Assembly (NCBI GenBank): GCA_903858015.1
Contig: CAIOGZ010000032.1
Coordinates: forward strand, 1 to 64,000
Reading direction: 5' to 3'
Origin: an uncultured cyanobacterium
GTDB taxonomy: Bacteria > Cyanobacteriota > Cyanobacteriia > PCC-6307 > Cyanobiaceae
DNA: 64,000 nt
Part shown: positions 43,309 to 50,765 of the stretch, piece by piece
Layout: the number at the start of each line of letters is the position of its first letter
Position numbering within the stretch: the first letter of the stretch is position 1
Translations under genes and position numbers: made by a program
Notes under the pieces: generated by a model
What the model was told of the DNA's origin: nothing
Databases searched by the model: none
What the model saw: only the letters and a program-made list of their open reading frames with translations

Positions 43309-43355
43309 GGGAGGTGGGGGCCGTGGAGATAGGCGACTGGCTGCCGCCGCCGGAT

Positions 43356-43643
43356 TCAGGCGGCGCTGCTGGGCTGCTGGGCCGACTCGGGGTTCTGCAG
43401 CCGTTGGAAGGCCTCAGGGTTTTCCACGGCCAGGCGTAGCTGGGCGGCCAGGGCTCGCCGGCCGACATCCATCAGCGCCAGCTGATTGCGGATGCTTTTC
43501 ATCTCCTCTTCGGAGGCACGGATGGCCGCCACGAGTTGCTTGGCAGGTTCGGAGAGGGTGTCGTAGGCGTACTGCTTGCCTGCCAGGGTGATCGTTGGCG
43601 TCTGGCTCTCGCTGGTGTTGACAGCAGGCGAGGGGGCGTCCAT
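43356..43643 (-). CDS. DUF6447-type small protein upstream of the giant gene
   Basis: A 95-residue protein with the core TITLAGKQYAYDTLSEPAKQ followed by a helix ending NQLALMDVGRRALAAQLRLA. The pattern I-x-L-x-G-K-x-Y-x-x-x-x-L-S-x-x-A-K, then a helix with NQLA and a second basic helix, fits the small DUF6447 family of cyanobacteria, whose function is unknown. The ATG at 43643 is chosen because the family core begins about 17 residues later; the frame is open upstream to 43712. The stop is 47 nt before the start of the giant gene on the same strand, so the two are probably co-transcribed. A chaperone or secretion-helper role would be speculation. Confidence 0.75.
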   Translation of the reverse strand: MDAPSPAVNTSESQTPTITLAGKQYAYDTLSEPAKQLVAAIRASEEEMKSIRNQLALMDVGRRALAAQLRLAVENPEAFQRLQNPESAQQPSSAA

Positions 43644-43699
43644 CGGGAAAAACGTAGTAGTTGCGCGGCATGTTAGGAGCAGAATTGCCGAAGGATGTG

Positions 43700-43760
43700 T
43701 GAGCGGAATCACTTTTAACAGTAAATAAATAAATTAAAATCTTTCGCTGCCCGCAGGCGC
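43700..43760 (-). promoter_or_regulatory. AT-rich patch, likely promoter of the DUF6447-giant gene unit
   Basis: Positions 43713-43745 are almost entirely A/T (AACAGTAAATAAATAAATTA on the plus strand), in sharp contrast to flanking DNA of well above 60 percent GC. The patch lies about 70-130 nt upstream of the small gene's ATG at 43643. I cannot fix individual -10 and -35 elements. A short GC-rich hairpin (CCCGC-GCCT-GCGGG on the minus strand) sits just upstream and could instead be a weak terminator of the thiO-like gene. Confidence 0.45.
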
Positions 43761-43835
43761 GGGTTGTAGTGAGCGGGTGCCAGCCCACGCCTGCCCCGTC
43801 CCTCAGGCAGGAATTGAGGGCCCAGGCGGGCATGT

Positions 43836-43907
43836 GACTACAGGCGTGGAGCTAGTGACAGGGCTGGAGTGAGTTACAGGGGTGGAGGTAGTTACAGCGG
43901 TGCAGGT
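43836..43907. repeat. Four tandem 18-bp repeats in the intergenic region
   Basis: Four head-to-tail 18-bp units, the clearest being AGTTACAGGGGTGGAGGT, lie in the 344-nt gap between the thiO-like gene and the DUF6447 gene. Units differ at 3-6 positions. They show no dyad symmetry and no spacer structure. Confidence 0.85.
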
Positions 43908-43987
43908 CAATAGAAGAGTTGTTGCGCCAGGGAATCTTGTTGATCCCGCCGCCTGCTGCAGCGGCCAGCATTTCCTATCCGGTTGTG

Positions 43988-45085
43988 CTACCCGGTGGTT
44001 TCGCTGCCGCCGATTCGTTCGCGCAGCCAGTCCGCCGTGGCGGGGGCCAGCAGCACGCCATTGCGGTAGTGGCCGCAGGCGAGCAGCAGGCCCGGCTCGG
44101 GTTCCTCCAGCACCGGTGCCGGCCGGCCCGCGGGCCGGCAGCGCCAGCCCTGCCACTGGCGCACCAGCCGCGCCTGCCGCAGCCAGCCGGGGGCTTCCCC
44201 CCCCAGCTCCCGCAGCTCCCTCAGGGCAGCGGGGCTGGCGAGGCGACCCGGCTCCAGGGTGGCCCCCAGCCACATCATTCGGCCGCCAACCCCGAGGTCG
44301 GGCCGGGGCACCAGATTCATTCCCCGCCAGACCACGGCGCCGGGCCAATCCCAGCCCGGATCCGCCGCCAGCTCCAGCTCCAGGGCCTGCCCCAGCACCG
44401 GCTCCAGCGGCAGGGCCAGGCCGATGCCGGCCAGCAGGGCTTCGGTGCCGAACCCGAGGCTGAGCACCAGCCAGTCGGCATCGAGGCGCTGGCCTCCGGC
44501 CAGGGTGAGGCGCCAGCGCCGGCCGCGCTCCAGGGCCACGGCCGCCTCGTCGCAGCAGGTGGCACCCGCCCGCCGGGCCTCGTGGAGCAGGGCCTCCAGC
44601 AGGGGCCCCGGATCGATCTGGCCATCCTGGGGCGAGAGCAATCCCCCCAGGGGGCGGCCGGGCAGGTGCGGCTGCCACCCCTCCAGGGCGGCGGCCTCCA
44701 GCAGCCGCATCGGGATCCCCAGCCGCTCCCGCTCGGCGGCGAGGCGGATCTGGCGGGCCCGTTCGTCGGCGTCGGCGGCCAGCAGCAGCAGGCCGGAGCG
44801 CCGCGGCAGCCGATGGCCCCGGCGCTCTAGTTCAGGCAGCCATTGGCCCCAGAGCTCATGGCTGCGCTGGCGCAGCCGCCAGGCCCGGCCGCTGCTGCGG
44901 TGGAACACCCGGGCCATCAGCACCCCCAGGGCCGCCTGGCTGGCGTTGGGGCCTTGGCTTGGCCCCGCCGCCAGAGCCGGATCGAGCAGGCATACCGCCA
45001 GCCCTAGTTGCGCCAGCTGCCAGGCGGCGGTGCGGCCCACGATGCCGCCCCCCACCACGACCACGCAGCCGGAGGCCGGGCTCAC
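43988..45085 (-). CDS. thiO: FAD-dependent amino acid oxidase, ThiO/DadA family (glycine oxidase-like)
   Basis: A 365-residue protein begins with a Rossmann FAD-binding motif (VVVVGGGIVGRTAAWQLAQL) and ends with the family's C-terminal FAD contact LACGHYRNGVLLAPATADWL. Proteins of this group oxidise glycine or other small amines; ThiO supplies dehydroglycine for the thiazole of thiamine. The C-terminal GHYRNGxLLAP motif is what points to ThiO rather than D-amino acid dehydrogenases. The start is a GTG at 45085, placed by the Rossmann motif six residues later; no Shine-Dalgarno is evident. It follows psbQ by 43 nt on the same strand. No other thi genes are nearby, so the exact substrate is uncertain. 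Confidence 0.75.
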   Translation of the reverse strand: MSPASGCVVVVGGGIVGRTAAWQLAQLGLAVCLLDPALAAGPSQGPNASQAALGVLMARVFHRSSGRAWRLRQRSHELWGQWLPELERRGHRLPRRSGLLLLAADADERARQIRLAAERERLGIPMRLLEAAALEGWQPHLPGRPLGGLLSPQDGQIDPGPLLEALLHEARRAGATCCDEAAVALERGRRWRLTLAGGQRLDADWLVLSLGFGTEALLAGIGLALPLEPVLGQALELELAADPGWDWPGAVVWRGMNLVPRPDLGVGGRMMWLGATLEPGRLASPAALRELRELGGEAPGWLRQARLVRQWQGWRCRPAGRPAPVLEEPEPGLLLACGHYRNGVLLAPATADWLRERIGGSETTG

Positions 45086-45128
45086 GCTGGCGGCAGGGGG
45101 GAGGGGGCTGGGGTCGTCAGGGGTGGGA

Positions 45129-45665
45129 TCAGACCTGCTTCAGCGCCACCTTCACCTCGGCCGGCAGGATTTGGGCGTAAAGGCCAAAGCTGCTAGCCAC
45201 TTTGATGTAGCTCTTGCGCAGGGCTTCGCCGTCCTGCAGGCGGGCCGCCTCGTCCAGCTCGGCCAGGGCCGCCTTGAGCGCATTGGCCCGCTTCTGGGCC
45301 TCGGCTTGGTCGGCGGGCAGCAGCAGCTTGTTGATGTACAGCATCTGGCGGCTTACTTCCTGCATCGGGCCGTGGATCAGGTTGCGGGTGAACACCCAGT
45401 TGCGGGTATTCACCAGCTCGGCCAGATCGGGCAGACGATCGCGGGCGGCCAGGAAGCCCTCGGCCTGCTGGCTGATCGAGCTGATCGCCGCGGGGCTCAA
45501 GCTGGCCGGTGCGCTGGCCTTGCTGCCGCTGCAGGCCGCCACCGACACGCTCAACACCAGGGCGAGCACCAAGGCCGCCAGGCGACGCAGGATGCCCAGG
45601 CTGGCCTCGGAGCTGGCGGCCCCGGCAAGGGGTGTAGCGGCGACCAGGCTTGCAGGGCGGACCAT
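45129..45665 (-). CDS. psbQ: Photosystem II lipoprotein CyanoQ (PsbQ)
   Basis: A 178-residue protein with a long hydrophobic signal ending in the lipobox SVAAC (Cys about 45), followed by a four-helix-bundle-type domain. The segment NTRNWVFTRNLIHGPMQEVS, followed by LYINKLLLPADQAEA, is characteristic of cyanobacterial PsbQ. CyanoQ is a lumenal lipoprotein that stabilises the oxygen-evolving side of photosystem II. The ATG at 45665 is preferred over upstream in-frame codons because the longer frame runs into the 16-bp repeats of the intergenic region. thiO follows 43 nt downstream. Confidence 0.9.
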   Translation of the reverse strand: MVRPASLVAATPLAGAASSEASLGILRRLAALVLALVLSVSVAACSGSKASAPASLSPAAISSISQQAEGFLAARDRLPDLAELVNTRNWVFTRNLIHGPMQEVSRQMLYINKLLLPADQAEAQKRANALKAALAELDEAARLQDGEALRKSYIKVASSFGLYAQILPAEVKVALKQV

Positions 45666-45727
45666 GTCATGGAACAGCTCAGTGCCGCGACTGTACCGAG
45701 GCCGGTTCGACTGGCGATCACTCCTTC

Positions 45728-45807
45728 GTGGCTTGCAACAGCTGTGGCTTGCAACAGCTGTGGCTTGCAACAGCTGTGGCTGGCAACAGCAGTGGCTTGC
45801 AGCTGGA
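45728..45807. repeat. 16-bp direct repeats between psbQ and purU
   Basis: Three perfect copies and one near-perfect copy of GTGGCTTGCAACAGCT lie head to tail at 45728-45791. A degenerate fifth copy follows to 45807, and a HIP1 octamer GCGATCGC is at 45825-45832. They occupy the 225-nt divergent gap between psbQ (minus) and purU (plus), where both promoters must lie. They may be binding sites or slippage products; neither is shown by the sequence alone. Confidence 0.9.
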
Positions 45808-45879
45808 GGGCTGGCAACTCAGCAGCGATCGCCCCGCTGCCTGTCGCGACGCTGCCTGTGGCCACAATGCTGGGGTGAT

Positions 45880-45890
45880 GAGGTTTGGAG
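45880..45890 (+). promoter_or_regulatory. Ribosome binding site deciding the purU start
   Basis: GAGG at 45880-45883 lies seven nt before the ATG at 45891. A TTG at 45885 in the same frame would overlap this site, so the ATG is preferred. Confidence 0.6.
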
Positions 45891-46745
45891 ATGGGTTCCC
45901 CAGCGGCGATCCTGCAGTTGGTCTGTGCCGATCGCCCCGGCCTGGTCAGTGAGCTTTCCGGTTGGGTGGCGGCCAACGGCGGCAACATCCGCCATGCCGA
46001 TCACCACACCGATGCCGGCGCTGGCTTGTTTCTCAGCCGGATCGAATGGGGCCTGGAGGGCTTCGGTCTACCCCGCGAGGCGATCGCCCCTGCCACCCAG
46101 GCGCTCGCAGCCCGGCTTGGTGGCGAAGGGCAGCTCCACTTTTCCGATCTCAGCACCAAGGTGGCGATCTTTGTCAGCCGTCAGGATCACTGCCTGGTGG
46201 ATTTGCTTTGGCGCACGCGGGCCGGGGAGCTGCCGATGCAGGTGGCGTGTGTGGTCAGCAACCATCGCGATTTGGAGCCGGTGGCGGCGGGTTTTGATGT
46301 TCCCTTCGTGCACCTGCCGGTGCAGGCCGCCAACCGCGCCGCCGCCGAGCAGGCCCAGCTGGCGTTGCTGGCGGAGCATGGCATCGAGCTGGTGATCCTG
46401 GCCAAGTACATGCAGGTGCTGAGTGGCTCCTTCCTGGAGCGCTTTCCTACGGTGATCAATATTCACCATTCGTTTCTGCCGGCCTTCCAGGGAGCCCAGC
46501 CCTACCACCGGGCCTGGGAGCGGGGGGTGAAATTGATCGGTGCCACGGCCCACTTCGTCACCGAGGAGCTCGATGCCGGTCCGATCATCGAGCAGGTCAC
46601 GATGGCGGTGAGCCATCGCGATGAGGTGGAGGATCTGATTCGCCTCGGGCGCGACACCGAACGCCTGGCCCTGGCCCGGGCGGTGCGCTTGGTGCTGCGG
46701 CGCCAGGTGATCGTGTATCGGGGCCGTACGGCCGTGTTCGCCTAG
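45891..46745 (+). CDS. purU: Formyltetrahydrofolate deformylase
   Basis: A 284-residue protein with an N-terminal ACT-like domain (LQLVCADRPGLVSELSGWVA) and a C-terminal formyltransferase-type domain. The active-site segment INIHHSFLPAFQGAQPYHRA carries the conserved Asn and His, and the catalytic Asp is in EELDAGPIIEQ. It hydrolyses 10-formyltetrahydrofolate to formate and tetrahydrofolate, balancing one-carbon pools and supplying formate for PurT-type purine synthesis. Length is typical of the family. It is transcribed away from psbQ and is followed after 18 nt by the O-antigen-ligase-like gene. Confidence 0.95.
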   Translation: MGSPAAILQLVCADRPGLVSELSGWVAANGGNIRHADHHTDAGAGLFLSRIEWGLEGFGLPREAIAPATQALAARLGGEGQLHFSDLSTKVAIFVSRQDHCLVDLLWRTRAGELPMQVACVVSNHRDLEPVAAGFDVPFVHLPVQAANRAAAEQAQLALLAEHGIELVILAKYMQVLSGSFLERFPTVINIHHSFLPAFQGAQPYHRAWERGVKLIGATAHFVTEELDAGPIIEQVTMAVSHRDEVEDLIRLGRDTERLALARAVRLVLRRQVIVYRGRTAVFA

Positions 46746-46763
46746 GACGGCTGCGGTGCGATC

Positions 46764-48101
46764 GTGATTTCTGCGTTGGCTTCAACCTCCCTGGAAGGGT
46801 TCCGCTTTGTTGGCCTCGGCTTTGCCAGCCTCGATCGCCAGTTGCTCGCCCCTAGGCCGGCGCCAGCCTCGCCCCTGGGCTGGCGTTGTTTCCAGCTGGG
46901 GGTGCTGCTGCTGGCCGCCAGCGCCTTTTTGGGGGGGGTGTTGTTGCTGGTGGCCCTGATCCTTGGCTGCCGCGGCCGCCGGCCGCCGTTGGCCGATGCG
47001 GCCAACCGGCTGCTGCTGCTGCTGGCGGCCCTGATGGTGTTGGGTTGCTTCGGGGCCTACAGCGGCTGGCTCGCCTGGGTGGGTTTGGGCAACTGGCTGC
47101 CTTTTTTTGTCGCCTTCTGGGCTTTTCAGCCCTACCTCGCCACCGCCGCCGCCCGCCGGCGGGTGGCGCTGCTGCTGGTGGCCGCCACGGTGCCGGTGAT
47201 CGTGACCGGGCTGGGGCAGTTGTGGTGGGGTTGGCATGGACCCTTCCAGGCCTTGGGCGGCCTGGTGATCTGGCACCTCAAGCCCGGCGGCAACCCCCCC
47301 GGCCGGCTGGCCGGGCTGTTCGACTATGCCAATATCGCCGGCTCCTGGCTGGCCTTCGCCTGGCCCCTGGTGCTGGCCGCCCTGATCGAGCCGCGCCTCG
47401 GGCGCCGTCGCCGGGGGATCGTGCTGCTGCTGGCCGCTGGTCTGGTCACGGCGGTGTTTCTCACCGATTCCCGCAATGCCTGGGGTGCCCTGGTGTTGGC
47501 CGTGCCGCTGGTGCTCGGTCCGCTCAGTTGGGGCTGGCTGCTACCGCTGTTGATGGCTCTGCTGCTGCTGGTTGCCGCCGCGAGCCTTGGCGGCGTGCCG
47601 GATCTGTTGCAGGCTCCGGCCCGGGCGCTGGTGCCCGAAGCGATCTGGGGACGGCTCAGCGATCTGCATTACGCCGGCCAACGGCCCCTGGCGATCACCC
47701 GCTTGGCCCAGTGGCAGGTGGCCCTTGGCCTGGTGGCGGAGCGGCCTTGGCTGGGATGGGGCGCGGCGGCCTTCAGCCTGATCTATCCGCTGCGCACCGG
47801 CCACTGGCATGGCCATCCCCACAACCTGCCGATCGACCTGGCGCTCAGCCATGGCGTGCCGGCCGCCTTGGGGCTCGTGGGCTTTGTGCTCTGGTTGCTG
47901 CTGCGGGCCCTGGGGCCAGCCCTGCTGCGCGGCAACGGCTTTGATCGCGCCTGGTGGACCGCCGCCCTGGTGCTGGCCGCCCTGCATGCCACCGACATGC
48001 CCGTCTACGACAGCCGCATCAATGTGGCGGGCTGGGTGCTGCTGGCGGGCCTGCAGGCGCTCGCCCAGCCCGCAGGCCCGCCAGCGGCCGAGGCGGGTTA
48101 G
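46764..48101 (+). CDS. O-antigen ligase / Wzy-like polytopic membrane protein
   Basis: A 445-residue, very hydrophobic protein with roughly ten or more membrane segments. It has the O-antigen ligase family arrangement: a central periplasmic-type loop after GRLAGLFDYANIAGSWLAFA, a membrane segment ending in TDSRNAWGALVL, and the late motif GHPHNLPIDLALSHGVPAAL, in which a conserved His precedes a membrane helix. Family members join or polymerise surface glycans; cyanobacterial relatives include IctB-like proteins once linked to bicarbonate uptake. Start is GTG at 46764, 18 nt after the purU stop. Its stop overlaps the stop of the convergent radical SAM gene by four bases. Confidence 0.8.
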   Translation: MISALASTSLEGFRFVGLGFASLDRQLLAPRPAPASPLGWRCFQLGVLLLAASAFLGGVLLLVALILGCRGRRPPLADAANRLLLLLAALMVLGCFGAYSGWLAWVGLGNWLPFFVAFWAFQPYLATAAARRRVALLLVAATVPVIVTGLGQLWWGWHGPFQALGGLVIWHLKPGGNPPGRLAGLFDYANIAGSWLAFAWPLVLAALIEPRLGRRRRGIVLLLAAGLVTAVFLTDSRNAWGALVLAVPLVLGPLSWGWLLPLLMALLLLVAAASLGGVPDLLQAPARALVPEAIWGRLSDLHYAGQRPLAITRLAQWQVALGLVAERPWLGWGAAAFSLIYPLRTGHWHGHPHNLPIDLALSHGVPAALGLVGFVLWLLLRALGPALLRGNGFDRAWWTAALVLAALHATDMPVYDSRINVAGWVLLAGLQALAQPAGPPAAEAG

Positions 48102-49711
48102 GGCTCGGCCGCTGGGCTGGTTGCGGCAGCATCGGTTTCGCCCGCTCCCTGGCGGTGCTGCCACAGGGTTGCTGGGCCCAGGGGGCCTTCGAGGTGGTGC
48201 CAGGGCAGCACCCGGTTGGCCTGCCAGCGGCCATGCACCACCTCCTCCCAGGGCGGTGGCGGTGGCCCGGCTGCCGCTCCGGCGCCGCCGTCGGTCTCGC
48301 CCGAGCGCACCGCCCGGTAGGCCCTTTTCCATCCGCCCAAACTGGCGTGATCCGCCCGGGCGGCCGCAATCACCGGCGCCAGGCGGCGATCGCTGCGGGA
48401 GATCAGGGCCTGGATCACGCTCCAGCCGTAGCTTTCTGGCCGCAGCTCGATGCCCTTCGGCTTGAGCCGCTTGGCCAGCCGTTTGAGCCGTTGTTCGGCC
48501 TCTGGGCGCACGCCGTCCCATTGAAAGGGGGTGTGGGCCTTGGGCACGAAGGTGCTCACCCCCAGCGACAGCCGCAGCCCCGGTGTCGCCTGTTTCAGCG
48601 CCAGCAGCAGGTCGGCGGTGGCTTCGATATCGGCCTCCTCCTCGCTGGGCAAGCCGGCCATGCCGTAGAGCTTGAGGCCGCTGAGCCCGCCTTCGCGCGC
48701 ATAGCGGGCGGCGGCGAAGATCTCCTCGCGGCTGAGTTTCTTGTTCACCACGGCCCGCATCCGTTCACTACCACTTTCGATCGCGATCGTGAGCGATTTA
48801 CTGCCGCGTTTGGCCAGGATCCGCCCCAGTTGGGGGGTGACGGTGGCGGCCCGCACCGAACTGACGCTCACCCGGCTGCCGTCGAAACGGTCGGTGTCGA
48901 GCCAGCTCAAGAGATCGCCGAACTGGGGATGCTGGGTGACCGAGGCACCGAGCAGTCCGAGCCGCTGGGTGGCGGTTAGCCCGGTTTCCACCGCCGGGAT
49001 CAGGCCATCGTCGAGCGAGGGGGTGCGGAAGGGGAGGGTGAGATAGCTGGCCAGGCAGAAGCGGCACAGCTCCGGGCAGCTGCGCACCACTTCCACCATG
49101 TGGATCGAGGGCCAGGCGGCCTCCGGGGTGATCACGGTGGAGTGGCTGAGCGTGTTGCCCCTCCAGGTTTGTTTGCTGATCCGCGCCGGGATGCCGGCCT
49201 GGGTGGCTTCGATCGCCAGCAGGGTGCCGTCCGCGTCGTAGCGGGGTGCGTAAAGGGGCGGTACGTAGACGCCGCCCACCTGGGCCAGCGCCGTTAACCG
49301 TTCGCTGCGGGGCAGGCCGCGGCTGGCCTGCAGCGCCTCCACAAAGGCCGGCAGCAGGAGTTCCCCGTCCCCCAGCAGCACGGCATCCAGGAAGGGTGCC
49401 AGGGGCTCGGGATTGGCGGTGAGCACCGGACCGCCGCCGAACACGATCGGATCCTGGTCGCCGCGCTGGTGGCTCCAGAGCGGGATGCCTTGCTGCTCCA
49501 GCAGATCGAGCAGCACGGGGCCATCCAACTCCCAGCTCAAGGAGAGGCCAAACAGGTCGAGGCGGCCCCCCGCTTGGCGGTGGGGGGGATCCTGGCGGTC
49601 GGTGAACAGTCGCCGCACATCCAGATCGCTGCGGCGGGCCAGGCTGGCCCACACCACCTGGTAGCCAAGGCTGGTGATACCCACCGCGTAGGTGCTGGGG
49701 AAGGCCAGCAC
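48098..49711 (-). CDS. Radical SAM protein with N-terminal B12-binding-like domain (TIGR03960/YgiQ-like)
   Basis: At least 537 residues. The N-terminal part (FPSTYAVGITSLGYQVVW; later PIVFGGGPVLTANPEPLAPF) resembles a cobalamin-binding-type domain. The central radical SAM core carries the cluster motif CPELCRFC (CxxxCxxC) after MVEVVRS, followed by SGSERMRAVVNKKLS and LKLYGMAGLPSEEEADIEAT. The biological substrate is unknown to me. The first usable start is GTG at 49711, yet family-like sequence (LDQETLLFEPAQPAADAL) continues upstream in frame to a stop at 49799-49801 with no ATG, GTG or TTG in between, so the true N-terminus is uncertain. The C-terminal 50 residues are proline/glycine-rich. 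Confidence 0.85.
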   Translation of the reverse strand: MLAFPSTYAVGITSLGYQVVWASLARRSDLDVRRLFTDRQDPPHRQAGGRLDLFGLSLSWELDGPVLLDLLEQQGIPLWSHQRGDQDPIVFGGGPVLTANPEPLAPFLDAVLLGDGELLLPAFVEALQASRGLPRSERLTALAQVGGVYVPPLYAPRYDADGTLLAIEATQAGIPARISKQTWRGNTLSHSTVITPEAAWPSIHMVEVVRSCPELCRFCLASYLTLPFRTPSLDDGLIPAVETGLTATQRLGLLGASVTQHPQFGDLLSWLDTDRFDGSRVSVSSVRAATVTPQLGRILAKRGSKSLTIAIESGSERMRAVVNKKLSREEIFAAARYAREGGLSGLKLYGMAGLPSEEEADIEATADLLLALKQATPGLRLSLGVSTFVPKAHTPFQWDGVRPEAEQRLKRLAKRLKPKGIELRPESYGWSVIQALISRSDRRLAPVIAAARADHASLGGWKRAYRAVRSGETDGGAGAAAGPPPPPWEEVVHGRWQANRVLPWHHLEGPLGPATLWQHRQGAGETDAAATSPAAEP

Positions 49712-49966
49712 GGCCTTGAGGGCATCGGCTGCCGGTTGGGCGGGCTCAAACAGCAGGGTTTCCTGGTCCAGAACAGCGAGCCGGGGTTCACCAGCGTGTC
49801 ATCCTCGCCACCCGCCAACGCTGGCGGCAGCGGTTGCTGCTGCCCTGGGGCCCCTTTCGGCTGCTGCAACCGAGGTTCAAGCGGGCGTCATCGAGTTCAA
49901 CTGCTGCCAGCGGCTGCCAGCTGAGCCTGGCGCATTCTGGCTGGCCCCAGCTCGGTTCTGGCGCCC
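49712..49966. other. Intergenic region upstream of the radical SAM gene
   Basis: The first 90 nt encode an in-frame, family-like N-terminal extension of the radical SAM protein without a standard start codon. The remaining 165 nt, up to the terminator at 49967, show no open frame I can support and no clear promoter box. Confidence 0.4.
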
Positions 49967-50001
49967 AAAACAAAGCCCGGAGCTGCTGGAAGCTCCGGGC
50001 T
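49967..50001 (-). terminator. Rho-independent terminator of the lipoprotein gene at 50078
   Basis: On the minus strand an 11-bp perfect stem (AGCCCGGAGCT / AGCTCCGGGCT, loop TCCAGC) is followed by TTGTTTT. It lies 76 nt downstream of the stop at 50078. Confidence 0.9.
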
Positions 50002-50077
50002 GCTGGCTTGCTGCCGGCCGCCGCCGCCTGGATGATCCCGGCGCGCCGATCGGTAGCAAGCCTGGCTCAAGCCGGGC

Positions 50078-50545
50078 TCACTTGAGCAGGGCGCTGAGTG
50101 GACCGATCAGGCCGGAGATCGCCGAGCCGGCCGTGGCGGCGGTGGGGGTGGAGCCCTTGGCGAAGGTGCTCAGCACCAGGTTGGCGGCGGTGTTGATCAG
50201 GGGCCACTTGTCGCCGGCGATCGGCTGGATCACCGGAGCGGCGGTGTTCCAGAGCAGCTGGAAGCCCCCCATCGAGGCGATGGCCCCGGCCAGATTGCCA
50301 GATTTCACCTGGCCTTCGCTCTTGTTGAGCAGGTCGAGAACGGGGCTGACGGCCGTGCTCAGCGCCGCATTGCCGGTGGCGCTGGCGGCCGTTTTGGCGG
50401 CATCACCGGTGGCGCTGGCGGCATCCTTGGCGGCTTGGCCCGCATCGCGGGCGACTTCCTGGGTGCCGGAGCAGCCGCTGAGGGCCAGGGCGGAGATCGC
50501 GGCTGCGGCGATCAGGGAACGGCGAACAACGCGGATCGGGCGCAT
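50078..50545 (-). CDS. Small alanine-rich lipoprotein, paralogue A
   Basis: A 155-residue protein starting MRPIRVVRR with a signal segment and lipobox LALSGC (Cys25), so it is probably a membrane-anchored lipoprotein. The mature part starts with an Ala/Asp/Lys-rich helix (ARDAGQAAKDAASATGDAAK), then VSPVLDLLNKSE, LLWNTAAPVI, and ends GLIGPLSALLK. It shares VxPVLxxLNxxE, [LF]xxLWxTAAPV and GLIGPLxALL with the next gene, so the two are paralogues. I do not recognise a functional family. It has its own terminator. No Shine-Dalgarno is visible before the ATG at 50545. Confidence 0.8.
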   Translation of the reverse strand: MRPIRVVRRSLIAAAAISALALSGCSGTQEVARDAGQAAKDAASATGDAAKTAASATGNAALSTAVSPVLDLLNKSEGQVKSGNLAGAIASMGGFQLLWNTAAPVIQPIAGDKWPLINTAANLVLSTFAKGSTPTAATAGSAISGLIGPLSALLK

Positions 50546-50741
50546 CGGGATTGGGAGTCAGGGTTCGCTGCCACTTCTACAGAAACCCAAGGCGATGTCT
50601 ACCAATGTGGTCATTCGGTAACAACGATTACCGCTTTTTGAGGGGATGTCCTTGCTTTTGTGGGGCCCCGGGGGTGGCTCTGCGCCCAGCCCCAGCAGCC
50701 GCATCACCCCTCAAACCAGCACCCCTCAAGCCAGCACCCAT

Positions 50742-50765
50742 AAAAAAGGGAGCTGTAACGCTCCC
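50742..50765 (-). terminator. Rho-independent terminator of the lipoprotein gene at 50844
   Basis: On the minus strand the perfect stem GGGAGC-GTTACA-GCTCCC is followed by TTTTTT. It lies 78 nt downstream of the stop at 50844. The rest of the 298-nt gap (50546-50843) contains no gene I can support and should hold the promoter of the 50545 gene. Confidence 0.93.

Noticed and set aside
41196-42797. A 533-codon minus-strand open frame, and a 412-codon one at 22826-24064
   Set aside because: Both are in other frames of the same strand as the giant gene and have low-complexity Ser/Pro/Arg-rich translations, so they are shadows.
1-43308. Giant gene as a chimera of several genes fused by sequencing error
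   Set aside because: No start-stop junctions, no internal promoters or ribosome binding sites, and no phase change were seen between landmarks from 43308 to 1. In-frame repeats (15-bp units, Ser7) also preserve phase. Independent reads would still be welcome.
43836-45807. Short repeat arrays considered as CRISPR
   Set aside because: The units are directly adjacent 18-bp and 16-bp tandem copies with no unique spacers and no cas genes nearby.
44259-45878. A 539-codon plus-strand open frame opposite thiO and psbQ
   Set aside because: It crosses two well-recognised minus-strand genes and their intergenic gap and has no recognisable domain.
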